The position numbers and the translations under genes are program-made. This document shows positions 15,812-30,200 of a stretch of DNA of 64,000 nucleotides, in pieces (within the stretch, counting starts at the first letter, position 1; each line of letters opens with the position of its first letter). Below the pieces are notes generated by a model. That model saw nothing but the letters and a program-made list of their open reading frames with translations. It was not told the origin of the DNA and searched no databases. This stretch comes from Protonemura montana (taxonomy: Eukaryota > Arthropoda > Insecta > Plecoptera > Nemouridae), in NCBI GenBank assembly GCA_947568835.1, contig OX387602.1:18031021-18095020 (forward strand), given 5' to 3'.

Positions 15812-16180
15812 GTATATTCTCTAAGACATTTTTTTTTCTAATTGCTTTCGCTCCGTGCGAGCAATGTTATTAGTACGTTACATTCTGACATCACATGAGA
15901 GTTACTTTGTAGCAAAACATGTTTATGATACGAAAATCATTACGATGCTCACGACTCTGTAACAACATTTACACAGGGGCCGCCAATCTGGTATCGCTTT
16001 TATTATATATACAGAATCACAATTACTGTCGCTGTCATTATTGCACGATGTTCAAGATAATTGCAGTCCTATCATTGTTTTATAACCATGGCAATATGCA
16101 TTATTTAAATAGTGAATTATTACGCAGTAGTTAAAATTACTAAAAAACCAGTCTACAAGCAATATTAGTTATTTGTCATG

Positions 16181-16200
16181 CATATATATATATATAAATA
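16181..16200 (+). repeat. (AT)n microsatellite
   Basis: A short alternating AT tract. Confidence 0.9.
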
Positions 16201-16992
16201 GTCAGGATTTGGAAGTATGCAAGAAACCGATTTTCAACAAAGTTGTAGAGGTTTACGTGGCTTACGGATAGTAGGTCAAGGTATCAAATTGATTGAGTGA
16301 ACATAATTATACAGAAACCAGACTAAAATTGAAAAGGCCTACAGCATAGCCATTTGGGGCGAGCCTACAGAAGTGTGCAGTGCATCAAAACCATCCACAT
16401 TTCACCAAAACATACCAATTTACTATTCAAAACGTGAACATATACAATCATTACAATACACCCCACAATAGTATGATTCTAATTAATCTGCTCATTTCGC
16501 TGCTCGGTTGACAGTGCTGGCTGACAAGTAACTCTTCCGCACGGTACTGTTATAAGCACAGGATGATCGTGATGAGATTTCCCTCGGGGATGTCGGCAGC
16601 GGCCGAGGTGACACTCTATGTCCACACTGCAGGGCCGTGGTCCCTTGATGGGGCAAGCCCGACCAGCCAGCGGCCATGAGTACATTTATCACCGTAGTGC
16701 GACCCACCATCGCGGCACCTACCCCATGCCGTACTTTGTGCAATTACATATGGGTGCGACTATGCGCTAATTATTCGAGTTTGCGCCATCATTTTACGTC
16801 AGTCTCATGCATTATTTAAAGATTAATGGTAATTTTGTGTTTAGACTAAATTACTTGTATTTTTTTGTCAGCCTGGTGGGTACTTTTATGCAAACATCAA
16901 CTATTTTGGCATAGTCAATTATTATTTTATGTACAGTTAACTGCCTAAATTCATATAATCAAGTTACGAAACGCGGGGACATTTTTTTGATT

Positions 16993-17090
16993 ATGATAGT
17001 TTTTAGACTCAAGTCTACTTTATCTAACCTTAGCACTAGTTTTGACAAAAAATATTTGAACTGAGTTTTGAATGCTAAGTGACGAACATT
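16993..17090 (-). mobile_element. Interspersed fold-back repeat, copy 1 (MITE-like)
   Basis: About 95 bases match, in reverse complement at roughly 88 percent by eye, the right half of the element at 44368-44465. Shared blocks include GTTTTTAGACTCA-GTCTACTTT, TATCTAACC-TAGCAC and GTTTTGAATGCTAAGT. The copy sits inside a larger segment flanked by the inverted 13-mers CAAGTTACGAAAC (16960-16972) and GTTTCGTAACTTG (17104-17116), as expected of a small non-autonomous element. No transposase frame is present. Confidence 0.6.
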
Positions 17091-19003
17091 AAAATTTTCC
17101 AAAGTTTCGTAACTTGTACCTGTTTCTTTATCAAGGGTAAGAGCTGTTCTGACAATTTTCCGATAAGAAAAGAACCACACAAAATTATAGCAATTACCTA
17201 GTTCAAGCTTCCTAAATGCATCTAAATAAAATAATCAGTGTCAATTATTTTTAAAACTAACATATTTTGTATTTTCGGAAATATAACCTCGAATAAATTG
17301 GCGTTTTTTTTTACTTACTAACCAATTAGGTATTGACTCTTTCAAGCAAAAAAAAAAAATAAAAAAAAAAAATCATGCTTAATCAATGCATAAAGAATGC
17401 AACTACAAGAAACGTGCCATAGGAAAGACCAAAATAAAAGTGCAGTGCTTATATAGACACGCTCATACCTCTGCATATTACTAACACTAGCGTTCGCATC
17501 CCTATAAAAGACCATGGAAATAATCTCGGACCACCGAAGTCCAAGGCTTTTGCCCCTTCCACAAGCCGCTCTTAAATCTGATACCCTGTCAAATAGTAAC
17601 AAGCATTATTTCAGCTGGTGCAAACCTGATTGCTCCAGCTACCATTCCACGTGGCGGCGAGTTTAGCTAAAGAAGGCCTATATCTATCGAGCGTCCTAAA
17701 CCTGCTCTGTACACTTTTGATTACCAAACAAGTGAAATAACTGATGAAAGTTCAAGGCTGGATTTATAAAACGATGTTTGGCCCTCCTTGGCTCGCAAGC
17801 TAGCGATCACAGAGATTCATGTACACTCAATTGCACAAGTTTACCGCCGGACATTCCAACTGGCCACCTCCCTAATTTATGCTAGGTACAGGTTCACTTG
17901 TTACGATCACACGCAGTTGCTGGACCCTGGTCGCAACAATCTTCTAGCCAGCAGCCATGGCCGTGTTAATGAGCGACCAAACGCTATGTTTCGGTATACA
18001 AAGCGGAATTATTTATTAGCTTGATAGTTGTGAAATTACTATTAGTTGCCGGAATAAAATTAATTAATGAGGATGGAGATGGGCAAGCACGGGAAGGGAG
18101 GCCAACCAAACAATAAGTCATTTCGCCGTCTGAAAACGTCAAAGAATCTTATAAAAAATAATTCTAAGAGAAAAGAAGTAGGATTGTGGTAAATGTATTC
18201 TAATTAAATGAAGGTGGGGCTTTCGAGTTAAAAATGATGTGACAATTAAAAGTAATAATACATTTCTTGCAAGTATCGACGGTGAAACGCAAATGTATGA
18301 GATGATTCGATTGGAATTTCTCAAGCCAGTAGCCGAGTTTAGTAAGTAAATTGACAGCCATTACACACATTCTGCCAGTTTCTTGGCGAGCGATTTCGTG
18401 AGCGTCCACTGCCGAAGATTATCTCGTAAATTGGGAGGGGTCTCCTCTTAAGAACCATGTCCAATCAATATTTTACATTTTTATGATCATCTAGTTAAAA
18501 CTTTTGTTCATTATCGGCAGTAAATAATTAAAAGCAGTTTGGTTTAAAATTGTTTTAAAAATTACACCTTCGTCCGAGCATAATTCGTGACTCGTGGGCA
18601 CTGCTTGATCAGCGGATGTTGTCGAGAATTCCGCCATCATCGCGAACGCCAATCACCGTATTTACACACTCAAAATTGCGGTGCGTCGTTTTTTTCTATT
18701 CCCTACATGGCCTGGTGCATTTCGGCAACACACGTCGATAAACACAGAAACCTGAGGCCGATCATGCACATAAATCAATCTGTAAGACTTCCGGTCAAAG
18801 CGCGTCCCTCCCAGCAAGCCAAAGATCGAATTTCCTCAAGTGACACGAAACAATTTCTACTGTTTACCCGCGGTTCGGTTACACAATACATACTTGCAAA
18901 AATGAGAATGCTACATGCGCAAATTTGTTGCATCGAATGTACTTAGATGGATTAGACATATTTGATGTTCAAGTTGGTAAATCGTTTATGGCCCTGGACC
19001 ATC

Positions 19004-19029
19004 GGTAGGTAGGTAGATGGGTAGGTATT
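19004..19029 (+). repeat. (GTAG)n microsatellite
   Basis: ggtaggtaggtagatgggtaggta is an imperfect GTAG repeat. Confidence 0.85.
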
Positions 19030-22000
19030 CGAGTTGGATCCTGAAGGCAATTATAGCATGTGTGTGCTCCTGCTCCTGCTCCCCCACCCCCTGATGGCAG
19101 GCACCGATGCCGTGAAGCCGCTGCCGGTATACCAACGCCAAGCAATCGGCCAACGGAGTCGTGGTCGAAGCGTGCACCTTCCTTCACTGAGTACCTCACA
19201 TACATTATACACATGCTCACCTTGAAATCCCCGAAAATCTAATAACCAGTTACCTTACACTTGAATCTTGAACATTATCATTGTATTAGATGTGTTGTTT
19301 TTTATATCGTTACTTTATAATCATTGAATCACAGGGTGTTACGCAAGCATGAAATCAAGCAAGCTATCGGATCCTGCGCGCTATCGTTTTGTCATCTCGA
19401 TGATTGCATTTTCGGGGATCTGCTTTTTTATGTTTACAAGAAAAGCTATTCCTGGAAGTATGTGGAATTATGCGTGTTCATTTATTTTAAGGCATACACA
19501 CACACTTAGATGAATCTAGGCGCGCTTTATGCCGCGTCTTTAGCGGAAGCTTGTTTTAAAAATATGAAACAAGGCGTTAGCTTATTCCAGTGATTACGTT
19601 AAAAATTTAAATTATTTGAATTATAAAGGAAGGTGAACTTTTTACATTTCTTTCTTGATTTGAATCGACATAGTATACAAACAAACAGTGAAACATTCGG
19701 CGCAAGCTGTCCTAATATTGCCTCATTTAAAATACAGGCCGAGAGCCAAAATGTTCTTATGGTAAAATCATGCGTCCGTGATAGCGCAAGTGATCTAGTT
19801 TGCTTGCTGGGTGCTGAGATCGGAAATCTTAGCGTACCATGGAAGCGCGTCCAATAACCAGGAGCACGCTGCCAGCAATCTCGTGTGTCGACAATGAACG
19901 CAAGAAAGCTGGTCCTCGTAGCAAAAGTCGAAAACCAGAACGAGATCTAGCGCGGCTGCTGCTTGGACACGGCAATCGTTGCGGGGCGGGGGATGATTTA
20001 AGGACTTGATCATAATTATTATCCTGGTGTAAAGGTACTTGGCCGGTACCTCTGGTTCATGGCCAAGACGAGTGGGTAACAACTAAACGCACTAAAGCGA
20101 ACTGAGTTTTTTTTTTCATTATGCTTTATTGTAAGAGGCTTGCATACGTTAACTTTGTTTCATTAACATGTTCACGATTTAAAAATAAATTGAAGTGTGA
20201 TGGTGTCTTGGTCCAGCCTAGTCGCGACTCGGATAGATTATTTGGCAATGCTACTTACCCGAGAAAATTCTTTTTTAGTCTCCATCAGTTACTGCCTTTT
20301 TGTCCTAACCAGTTTCTTGAAGGCCGTAACAATACCTGTTTGTTTGAAATTGAACCCAAGCGTATATACACAATATATAATATATATTTAGTGTTATTGC
20401 ACGAGAATAAAAATAGCACACAATGCTTATTGGTAAGGTCAAAATGTTAATATGCACACTTTAACGTCTGCTCATAAACAATTGCGTTATTGCATCACCC
20501 GCTAGAGTCGTATGGACTTATAGAGTGAGAGCACTGCTAAGAAATCTTCTTGGCATCTGAATGAAAACACTTTGTCTTTGCTTGATAAATAATGGCTGGC
20601 GCTACGTCTTTTCCGAGTCAGGAAAATGTGTGCGCTAGTGGAAAATGTACGGCCAGTGATTTACCCCAATCATTTCATTCCGATATCTTTTTCTACGTTT
20701 GAAAAGATTCGTCCGTCCCGTTTCTGATCAACCCCCGTCTAATACTTCTCAGTATCCGCACTGGCTCTGCAGAGTGCGGACTCCATCCGGTACCTTACCG
20801 AGAATAAATAAAGTTATTTTAGAGCAAACTAGAGAAACCGTCGGCCGACTTGCGGCGAAGCGTCGGCGGCCATGCGAGCTACCCCATTCGCCAACTACTT
20901 TTTGTAATCCTTCTTTCTTCGCTCTTCTTTCTTATGTGCCTCCTTACTTTTATTGACTTTTGCAAACTTGGTACATTTGCTACATCGTATAGGGTGGGTG
21001 GCAGAGAGGGTGGCACAAGTGGGTGGGTTGTTAGATATCCAACTTGTTCTCCGTCTCTTTCCTTAATACCTTTTTGGAAACTAAAGTCAAATACATTCGA
21101 ATGGGGCGACGCACCCGAATCCGCAACCGTGCCCTCTCTTTCTTTTTGAAGTGAAGCAGTGCGTAAGTGCATTATCGGAATCGAAATAACACCGCTATGC
21201 GTTCACGCAAAGGGAAATCCGAGCATAGAAAGGTCTCAGTTTCAGTTTGTTAAAGCATTAATTTTGCACAATAAAACGGTGATATACGATTGTGCAATGG
21301 ATTGGATCAGATCATATGAAGTATTTTATCAACCATGATGGTTTAACAAAAGAACTGGAAGAAGCTCAGAGATAAACAGTAAAAGCAAAAAGAGAACGTA
21401 GCCATCTAAAAATTTTGAATACAAAAAAAAGGTGGACACATTTTAAAATAGTCCTCCAACAATCATTCAAAGCAATTTTGGAAACGGTGCAACCATCTAC
21501 CCGAAGAGTTTTCCATCTGAATGACACAGCTCTTATAAAATATTGCTCGGCGAACGGAGTTTTACCTCTAGCGAGCAGGAGCGCACACCTCGGCGTTCTT
21601 ATTAATTAGCAAGGTAATGAATAGAAAATTAAGAAGCGACAGCACCGCCACCTTCGACCCGCCCTGGCGTTGATCGGGCACCGTGGCCGGATCCTGCAGG
21701 GGGCAGGCCCAGCGGCGGCGGCGGCATAAAGCAGTAACGAGTTACGCTTTATAATGAAGTGCAGAGATGCGATCCATAACCGCGCAAGGAGGTTGCACTG
21801 TAGGAACAAAGATCGCGTAAGTAGAGGGACTGCGCGAGATCGTGCGGTTATATAACAGACCAAAGATGCCAGAAGAGAGACAAGCGAGGTTGGTGCTGAT
21901 TAGAAATGGCGGTGCAGCGAGAACGGGGCAACTTCTGTTTTGGAAGATGTCGTGCTTCATTTGTGGCTCTGGGGTGAAGTGCTCGGCAAAACCACTTGTT

Positions 22001-23190
22001 TCTTAGATTCGTTGGGATCTCGGAAGCCATTTTGTTTAATGTCGTATTGCAGTTCTGCAGAAATGTTCGTCTTCGTTGTTGGTGAAGTTTTTGATGTCAC
22101 CATTTCAGCACAATACACAAAATGTATGTCACCCTCAGGTCTAGGTGATGAAGAATTTATAGATACAGTGTCATATCGAAATAAATGAATACTTAATAAT
22201 TTTTAATGGCAATGTTGAAACTCCCAATCAACTATCCATCAAGCATGCATTTAAATTGTTAAAGAAATATGGATTTAAACTTCAAAGAAATCATTCGCCG
22301 AGCATTTCGGCCTATATATCCATGTGGACGCATCGAAATTCTCCGCCAAGCCTCTCGCAGATCTCGTGTAGCCCCATTATTCGGCGCAAGAAGCACGAGA
22401 TAAAGATGCTGTGTAAGCTATGATAGATTGTCCGGGAGCTGATGCCGTGCCTTCGTTCGCCATCATCTCAACTAGGAGCAATCTTTTATGCCGCCCCTCC
22501 CGCCCCTTAGCCGGCCCCTGCCGCCCCCGCCGCAGCCGAATTGCACGTGGCGCACGTCTAACTATCCACCCCTAAACCACCCCTCTGTATCCCCCTTCCG
22601 CACTTCGTACCCCCTTCTACTTCTTATTCTTCTGACATAACCACCTCACGATGAATTGGACCAGATCAATAATAATGAGACTAAGAATGAAACATAAACC
22701 CGATTTATTATACAAAAATCTTCCCTAACAACGTCTTCAGGGGGCGGGAGGGTTCATGAGGTTCGCGTTTTCCTCACTTGTTATTTTCAAACGAATTGGC
22801 GCAATATATACAGATGCAAAACATTCCTCCTCAATGCAAAGCGACTGAACAATCAAAGAGGAAAGAATGAAAAAATTTTGTCATACCATTCTAGAGAAAA
22901 GTTGAAATGAAATATATTTACACCCCGCCAAAATCTTAGAGTCCACAAGTAGTAAAGAGCAGCATCGATTCCGCTGCAGGACCAGCTAGGATGTAAGGAT
23001 TCTACGGAAGCAAGGGTGCAAGGACAGACAGGAACGGACATTATAGGTGAAAGGAACTTGCTACTGCGAGATGCCACTTTTAGGCGCCATGTGTCGGTGA
23101 CAGGCGAGGATATTGTTTTTTCCAAACGCATGCAGTTATAGCCCCAGCGCGATGATGAAATTCCAATTTGATTCGATCAGATACACGTTG

Positions 23191-23220
23191 CATATATATA
23201 TATATATATGTGTGTGTGTG
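23191..23220 (+). repeat. (AT)n(GT)n microsatellite
   Basis: Alternating AT units switch to TG units without interruption. Confidence 0.95.
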
Positions 23221-24174
23221 CATTGGGGTTATCCTTGATGATTGATTATAGGGGGGGCTGCATTTGAAAGTTTTACTACCTTGGTAAGTACATTTTGGTA
23301 AAATATCCTAAGATCCTGGCTCAATTCAAAGATATATAACACTCACTTTTAGTCATTTCGATTGACCGTTCTTCCACATTGTCCCTTTTTAACGGCCAAT
23401 CAGATGGTTTTAAGCTACCCTAAACGGACTGTTAATTTCTTAGCAAGCTCACAAAAATTTAGATCTAAATTTGCATTAGCGCATAGGAATTTGGAACCCC
23501 CTTTGATATCAAAGACAAAATGTTGACTGAACGGTTTTCTGAAATGATGTAGTGCCAAGAGAAGAAGTAGTACGAGCATTTTCTTTCACCCGGAAGAAAG
23601 TTTTCGAACGTGAGAAGTGCGCATCAGTGCAGGAAAAGCCTTCAATAATATTGAAAGAGAGACGCTCTATCGATTACCGGATAAGAGTTTGTTTTGTAAG
23701 ACGTCGTAGGCCTGGATAATCCGGTGCTCATCTGCGCCAAGAGAGGGTTGGATGGATGTGTTTCTGATTCGCTCGCCCGTCGCCACTGGTCGATCTCGCG
23801 AGTGACCCTCCATACAATCGTACCCCTATCGTAGCTCGAGGCCTTATCAGCGCGTTCACTGACATTTGGAGAATGAAAGCTATTGCGGTATTCTTTGTAG
23901 AAGGATAGAATTTATTCTAGGATATTTTTGTATGGTCGGGGTACGTTCTATCAAGATAATTGATCTCGATATTTCAGAAAATCCTGTTGAAGGAAGTTAA
24001 TTTTTAATCATCTAAAACATCACTCAACTGGTCTCAAAAATTTTCACATTGTGGCGTTAAAAGACATTACACATTTAAGGAAAGTAAAAGCCCCAAATTA
24101 AAGACAGTGCATTTTTTCATAAGCTTATTTATAATTTAATATACGCACAGTTAATTTGAAATTTCCAAAAAATC

Positions 24175-24256
24175 CGACGAGGATGGGATTCGAACCCACG
24201 CGGGCAGAGCCCATTGGATTAGCAGTCCAACGCCTTAACCACTCGGCCACCTCGTC
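24175..24256 (-). tRNA. tRNA-Ser (anticodon GCT)
   Basis: This is an 82-base class II tRNA read on the minus strand. The acceptor stem GACGAGG pairs with CCTCGTC, followed by discriminator G. The D arm is followed by the anticodon stem TTGGA/TCCAA with loop CTGCTAA (anticodon GCT, complement of 24221-24223). The long variable arm has GGGC/GCCC, and the T arm is TGGG-TTCGAAT-CCCA. Box A (TGGCCGAGTGG) and box B (GGTTCGAATCC) are intact. A run of six T follows as a pol III terminator (A-run at 24167-24172 on plus). It reads AGC/AGU serine codons and is identical to the copy at 35677. Confidence 0.97.
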
Positions 24257-27200
24257 CCTATGGGAAAGGGAGAAATATTGATTATGCTTACTAAACAATT
24301 ACTTCAACAACGACGCAGAATGAGACTTGCATTTGTCTGTTATCGCTACATCGACAATATCTACCAAGTGCTGCAATTGCAATATTGACTAAAAAGCAAC
24401 TATTGACATTTTACAGTAGTACTAGCGTTAACAGCCTCGGTGCTATTTTTCTCATTTGTAATTAAAAGCAATCACTGTAGAATAAAATACAATCACTCTG
24501 ACGCGGATAATCGAAATCACAATCCATTTCCCGCCTCACAGACGAAATGATTCGCGACGCCTTGTGTAACAGAATCAACATTACCAGCAACAACAATAAA
24601 AGTGATTTCCTTCCCACTCTGTGCTTCCCCCGTAATGTCGCTAACTTTTCACCACCGGAAAACTTCAATATTGCTCCAGCTCGGCATGGGAAATTACTTT
24701 TTAATCGTGTTATCCGACGATATCCGTTCAGTTTTGCAGCCAAAACATGCCAATTAGGAACGGACGTAGACGTATCGTTGTGCGATCAATTTTTGCTGAT
24801 TGTAAAGCAAACCCCTCCACGCTCATTTCTTGCGAAGAAGTAATTTGTTCCAATTATAGGTAGTTATCACCTGTCCTCTTGTATTTCATTCATGTAAAGA
24901 CGCGATGCCGGCGTCCCCTCACGACTGTGGCGGCGGAACGGGGCCGTTTATTGCACGTATTATAAGGTTGTGGGCTGAAGGGGAAGAGGCCACGAGCGAT
25001 GAATTAGTTTATTATGTCTATAACGTGCCAGTCATTTACACCAGAATGCCGGAAATGAATCAAAACAAATTATTAATTATTAATTATTAAAAAGACATTA
25101 TAAAGAGTGAGAAATGCGGAAACGATTTTCGTCCCACGTTGAAGAATTTCTGGATTTTCTACAAATATGAGACGGGCTTTACCAGAATAATAACACCACG
25201 GGAAAGCGACCGCATAAATTTGGTAAAGATTTTTTTATTTCAAACGGCCACCTCATTTTAAATCGATAGAATTAATGTTATGCTGCGCGTGAATAGATTT
25301 TGTTAAACTTATGGGTGGTTATTTTCTTTATAGCTTGTTTGATAGATGATTTAAAATAATTCCATGCTATAGGTTTCAAATGTTTTTATTCGTGAAATTG
25401 CCGCACGATCGTAAAAACGGATACGTGCGGTCGGTCCACCATCTTATTATCGCACCTAGGCAATTGGCCGACGTGCACGTAACACTGGTATCGCCATGGT
25501 AACTCTGGTAACGCGGCGTTAACCTGAACTGGAACCTTGCAATGACCAGAAAGAACCTCTCCTCTTGGCCGGCACACTTTGTTAAAACGTGAGACATGTG
25601 GCTCGTTCTGTCGCACTTTTTGCAAAATTTGTTAACAAACCACCTAATTAGTTCAACTTGGTACTTAGTAGATACTTGGTTCTTCTTTAAGGAGTGCTCA
25701 AAGGTAATTTTCTGCCAGGCACAGTAGATTTTCTGTGCAATACACCATTCACTATAGTAAAATGTAAGGTTTTTATTTATTTTTTAAGAGAGCTGCTTGT
25801 TATTAAGGTTATCCACTATTATTTTCAAATCGACAGCAACCTTTTTTATAATCAGATTCTGAAAGGTAGCGTATAATGTGCGAGACTGGCGCCAGGGAGA
25901 GTAATGTGCTCGTCTTCCATTTTCCCCCCGGGCCTCCCACTAGTATGTTACGTTGCGCTTCTAGAGTGTCACATACGGTGATACACTAAAATTCGATCGG
26001 GTTTAAAAAAGCAAGATCAGTCCAACTTTGATCGCTTTGAACTCTTCGTCTTCTTTTCATTTTCCACCACCTCTCTCTCGCGTCTTAAACCACGTCCTTG
26101 GAATTGAGAAGAATAACGATTGGGAACTCGAACAACCATGAGAATATGCGATCAGGAAGAATTAGCATTGCCGCTAGTTTGAGTCGCCGTTTGATTCCCC
26201 ACCACATAAGCACCACCAATCTCAAATCGTCTCCAAACGTCCACCTGAGCCCGCTTTGTTAGACAGCCAAATACGTACAGTGAGACCTGATGTAGAATAG
26301 GTTTGAGCTGAGATGAAAAATGCTGCAAATCGCACTGGATTCTTGGAAGAGGAATGTTCATCATCTTCTAGAAGATGGACATAAAGTATGGAAAGCAATT
26401 CCTTTTATATCCTTGTCAACCAAACTGCATAACTAATTAAATCATAATTTGTTCAGGTGTTCATATGATTGTCAATCTACCAATGGACTGATGAACTCGT
26501 GATTTCTTACAAGTTATTTCTCCTCTGTATTTTTTGGCTTCTTGGCCAAACCCTGCTCTTCATGTACAACGCCAATGTGCCGAACCGAGCCGTTAAAATG
26601 TCCTCGGGGTCCATGCCATTGAATCTCCTCGCTCCCTCGTGCTCGGATACAAAGCGATTCGCTGTCTTAATCTCACTCTTGACTTTACTGCTCATAGTTA
26701 CCAATAAAGAACAAGAACTGTTGTTGAACTCACGCGACCACTGCTGCTTACTTATTATACGTTTTACTTACCTGTGTAAGGCCAACGAGTTTCAAACTTT
26801 CGGCCATTATCAGAATGCGATTTATTGAATACATGCAAAACCTGCATAAAAAACCGGATCCAAAGTTTTCTGAAAACGTTTTTATGTCGTTTTTTTTTCT
26901 TGCTTGTATAATGTTGGTCCAAATATTTAATGTTAAGAACAATAGATTAAATATTTAAGTATTTATGAGCACATGAATTGGTAGCTCAGGTAGGTATGCT
27001 TGTAGAAATCTAAAGAGATATTGCTAGAAAAAAGGTATGCTTAAAATGATCTCGTTGCTGCAGATGTATATCCATCTGCGTCCTCCTTTTTGTCCCACCG
27101 AAACTTGTGCTGATGGGCTTGCACGTAATATACCGACCATACCTATAGCTGAAGCTATAAATTTCCGTGCCCGAGCGAGTGGTCATACTCTTACACCTTG

Positions 27201-30200
27201 AAGGTACGACATTCTTCTTTTCATGAAGATAGTAATCGTTATTATACTGTAATTACCATAATGCCAATGCGTTTAACCTGTACTCGAATAAATAAAGGCA
27301 GAATAGTTAAGCAATTTGACCTAGAACTAGAAAATAGTACAGCTACAACGCTGGTGGTCTAAATGGTCTAGCTTCAATTCTTTTCGGTATGCACCTTGCG
27401 TTACCATCCAAGTGTGAAAAGAAGCAAGTGAAAGATACTGTGTTAGTATAAAATGTACCTTCCCGCCAGAAGTGTTCCTTTTCAGTGGCTAACTAACCTT
27501 CGCAGATAAGTAGGTACCTGTACCTACATCTTATTGTTCATTGAAAGCTGAAAATTGAACTTAGTCTAATGTCTATTGGGTTTTTGTGTAGCATCTGGTT
27601 GACACATGCGCAGGAGAACTTTCAAGTATACCGTAATTGCTATCCAAGAAAGACTAAAAGGAAAAATAGCCCTTTGTAGACATCGTTTGAGCTGGGTTTG
27701 AAAAGAGAACAACTGAAACTTAGGACATGGGAGGGTACTGGGTAGGGCCATACAATAGCACAATTGCAGGCAGAAGAGCAATTTCGTGGATGCAAATAGC
27801 ACATCTACTTTCCGATGTCTCTCGGCTGCAGCTTGATGGCTATGATGGTAGACGGCCGGATGAAGACAGAAAAGTCAGTCTAGAAGGAACCTGACCTAGG
27901 CTAACATCTCCGAAAAGGTGCTACCTCATGTAGCGAGGTCGTGCCGATATTTGAGGGTCTATTCACAAGATAGCATCACTAAATTGACCCTTGGTTCATG
28001 GAAAATATTACGCCCACTGCCCAGTCATTCATAGAGAACGTTGGGTGCTACAAATATATTTCACTCCGACTAAAATTAGGACAGGCGTGATTTTAGGCAA
28101 TGGATTTGCGCTTCGAATTCGTTCACGTAATTAGCGCGAGTTTTGATTAGTACATTTTCAATCTTAGAAGGTTTTTGCAGCTGGTCAATTAATTTTTCAA
28201 TTGATCATGAAAAAGTTTTATTAAACGGGGTAAAACTTGATATTTGGTCTGCTTTTATAAGGTTGTATGAGGATCAAGAAAAAAGTACACACTGCACACT
28301 TTTAATTGTCGTCTGCATCATGTTCCTACCTTTTCATGCTCAGCGAAAATGTTACTATTATTATTCATTAAAAATAATGAATTTTGAATCCAGATAAACA
28401 GTTTGCAATATATGGCATTTAGTTATCAGTGTAGAGAATTGTATAAATGATTAATTTTCTTATCATTCATCGATCACTTTTTAAAAGTCGAATATCAAGC
28501 ATGACCTTTCTTAAGGTCGACTTAAATATGGAAAATAATTGGGATTGTTTATTCACACACTCTGTAAGAGACCTGATTCTGACCATGCAATATATAAAAT
28601 CGGTGTGTTTACAATTCATAGTTGGTTCCATTCAAAGTTCAAATCATATCATTACACATACTTATAGTACCAATTATCACACCCAAATTACTGGTGTCCT
28701 AAACCCACACAGACAGATTGGTTTCTTGGCCCCGTGAGTTTTTTTTTAATATGAAGTGCTCCTTGATTTGTCTAGAGTTTTATTAGAACCACGCATTTAA
28801 AAAATATCTAGATCAATTTTTCCCATCTTAGCTACTACAACGAAATGCACACAGAGAGCTCTGAAACTGGTACTATCAATAAAAAATTACACTCTTCTAT
28901 TCAAAGTGGAATGATTTTGGTGTAGGAATTTAATTTTTCCCTGAATTTGTTAGTCTTGCTATATCCAATTATAAAATAACTGTTTGCGTATGCATGTAGC
29001 AATCGACTTAATTAAATGAAAACCATCTAAATTAAGCCATTGATTGCCAGTGTGATTTGCTATAACGAATTTGTTTATTGCAATATACTCCACCAAGAAC
29101 TTTCGACCATTCGCTCTGAATTCGTATTTACTGATTCGAGCTTCATGCAGAAAGCAATTTATCCCATATTTTATTGGACTACATTATTAATGTAAAAAAA
29201 AAGTATAGCCATCTGAGTGAACTAAAGGCATAACATTTGACGTGATCATTTTCATCTCCGTGTGGTAATGCATGCGAGATAGTTACTCTTTTTTTATATA
29301 GATAGATCCTTAATTTAATTTTTAGTGGTTCTATAAAGCAAGAGAAATAAATTCACGCGTGTTATTATTGTAGTGTTCATTAAATTGCCTGTGTTGGTAA
29401 GGAGACAAGATAAAACCTCTCTATGATGCGGCTGAGTGAAGTATTGAGGAGCAAAAACCCGTTTACCTCGCAATCTAGGCCTACCCAAAATCTCGTGTAA
29501 TTCATTCCACATGTATTATTGACCTCCTGTGACTGTAAGCCTTCCACCGTACCACCGAACTTGCTACATAGCTCTGCCCGTACAAGGGCATCGGATACAT
29601 TACATTGGCCCTCCAGCAAGTTTTTGGGCGCAAGAAGCGTTTTATTACAAAATGAATAAATGTGACGAAATTCTCTCGTTGTTTCTTCCAAGTCAAGATC
29701 ATGTTTCGTGCTTCCATGCAGATGAAGTGAAAAAATGTTTCGTCTTCTTCGGCCAGACTTGGCTTTAAGTCCACCAACAGGCTGTGCACACTCCATACCA
29801 CAGCACCGTGCAGCCATTAATAATCTTGCGGTTAGCTTCGAAATAAAACCAGCGTTTTAGTATTCCCTGCCTTATTCGTATTCCAGGGATACAATAGGAT
29901 TAAGGGCATCTCCTCTGCTCGAATTCGAAGCGTACGCCACATAATCTTTAAAATTATTACTTGTGTGTGTTCCTCGTTATTCTCCTAGATGGTATGGGCT
30001 AAGAGTATGGGTACCCAAAAATAAGTGCCGCGATATTCTCACACAATCTACCAACTTTTTTTACCTGTTTCCATTAAAAGTCTGAGAAAGGTAATTCTTT
30101 ATGTAAATTAGATTATCCCCAAGCGGTTTTATATGTTTGAATCATTGACGGGAAATAATGATGGTTTAATAAATGCCGTTTTTGAGCATGTTTCAAATAA

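Larger units (their letters stand above)
14301..24174. other. Non-coding DNA (intergenic or 5' intron)
   Basis: Contains the microsatellites and fold-back repeat copy listed separately, and a C-rich patch at 22470-22620. No coding exon was recognised on either strand. Confidence 0.6.

Noticed and set aside
25386-25625. Minus-strand frame with a pol-like look (KVRQNEPHVSRFNK...)
   Set aside because: No reverse transcriptase, protease or integrase motif can be identified; a second frame on the same strand is equally open.
29380-29817. 145-codon minus-strand open frame, the longest outside Ca-beta apart from the frames at 54174 and 55350 that overlap its exons
   Set aside because: No recognisable domain, no splice or start context of note, and overlapping frames on both strands; length is within chance for 64 kb.
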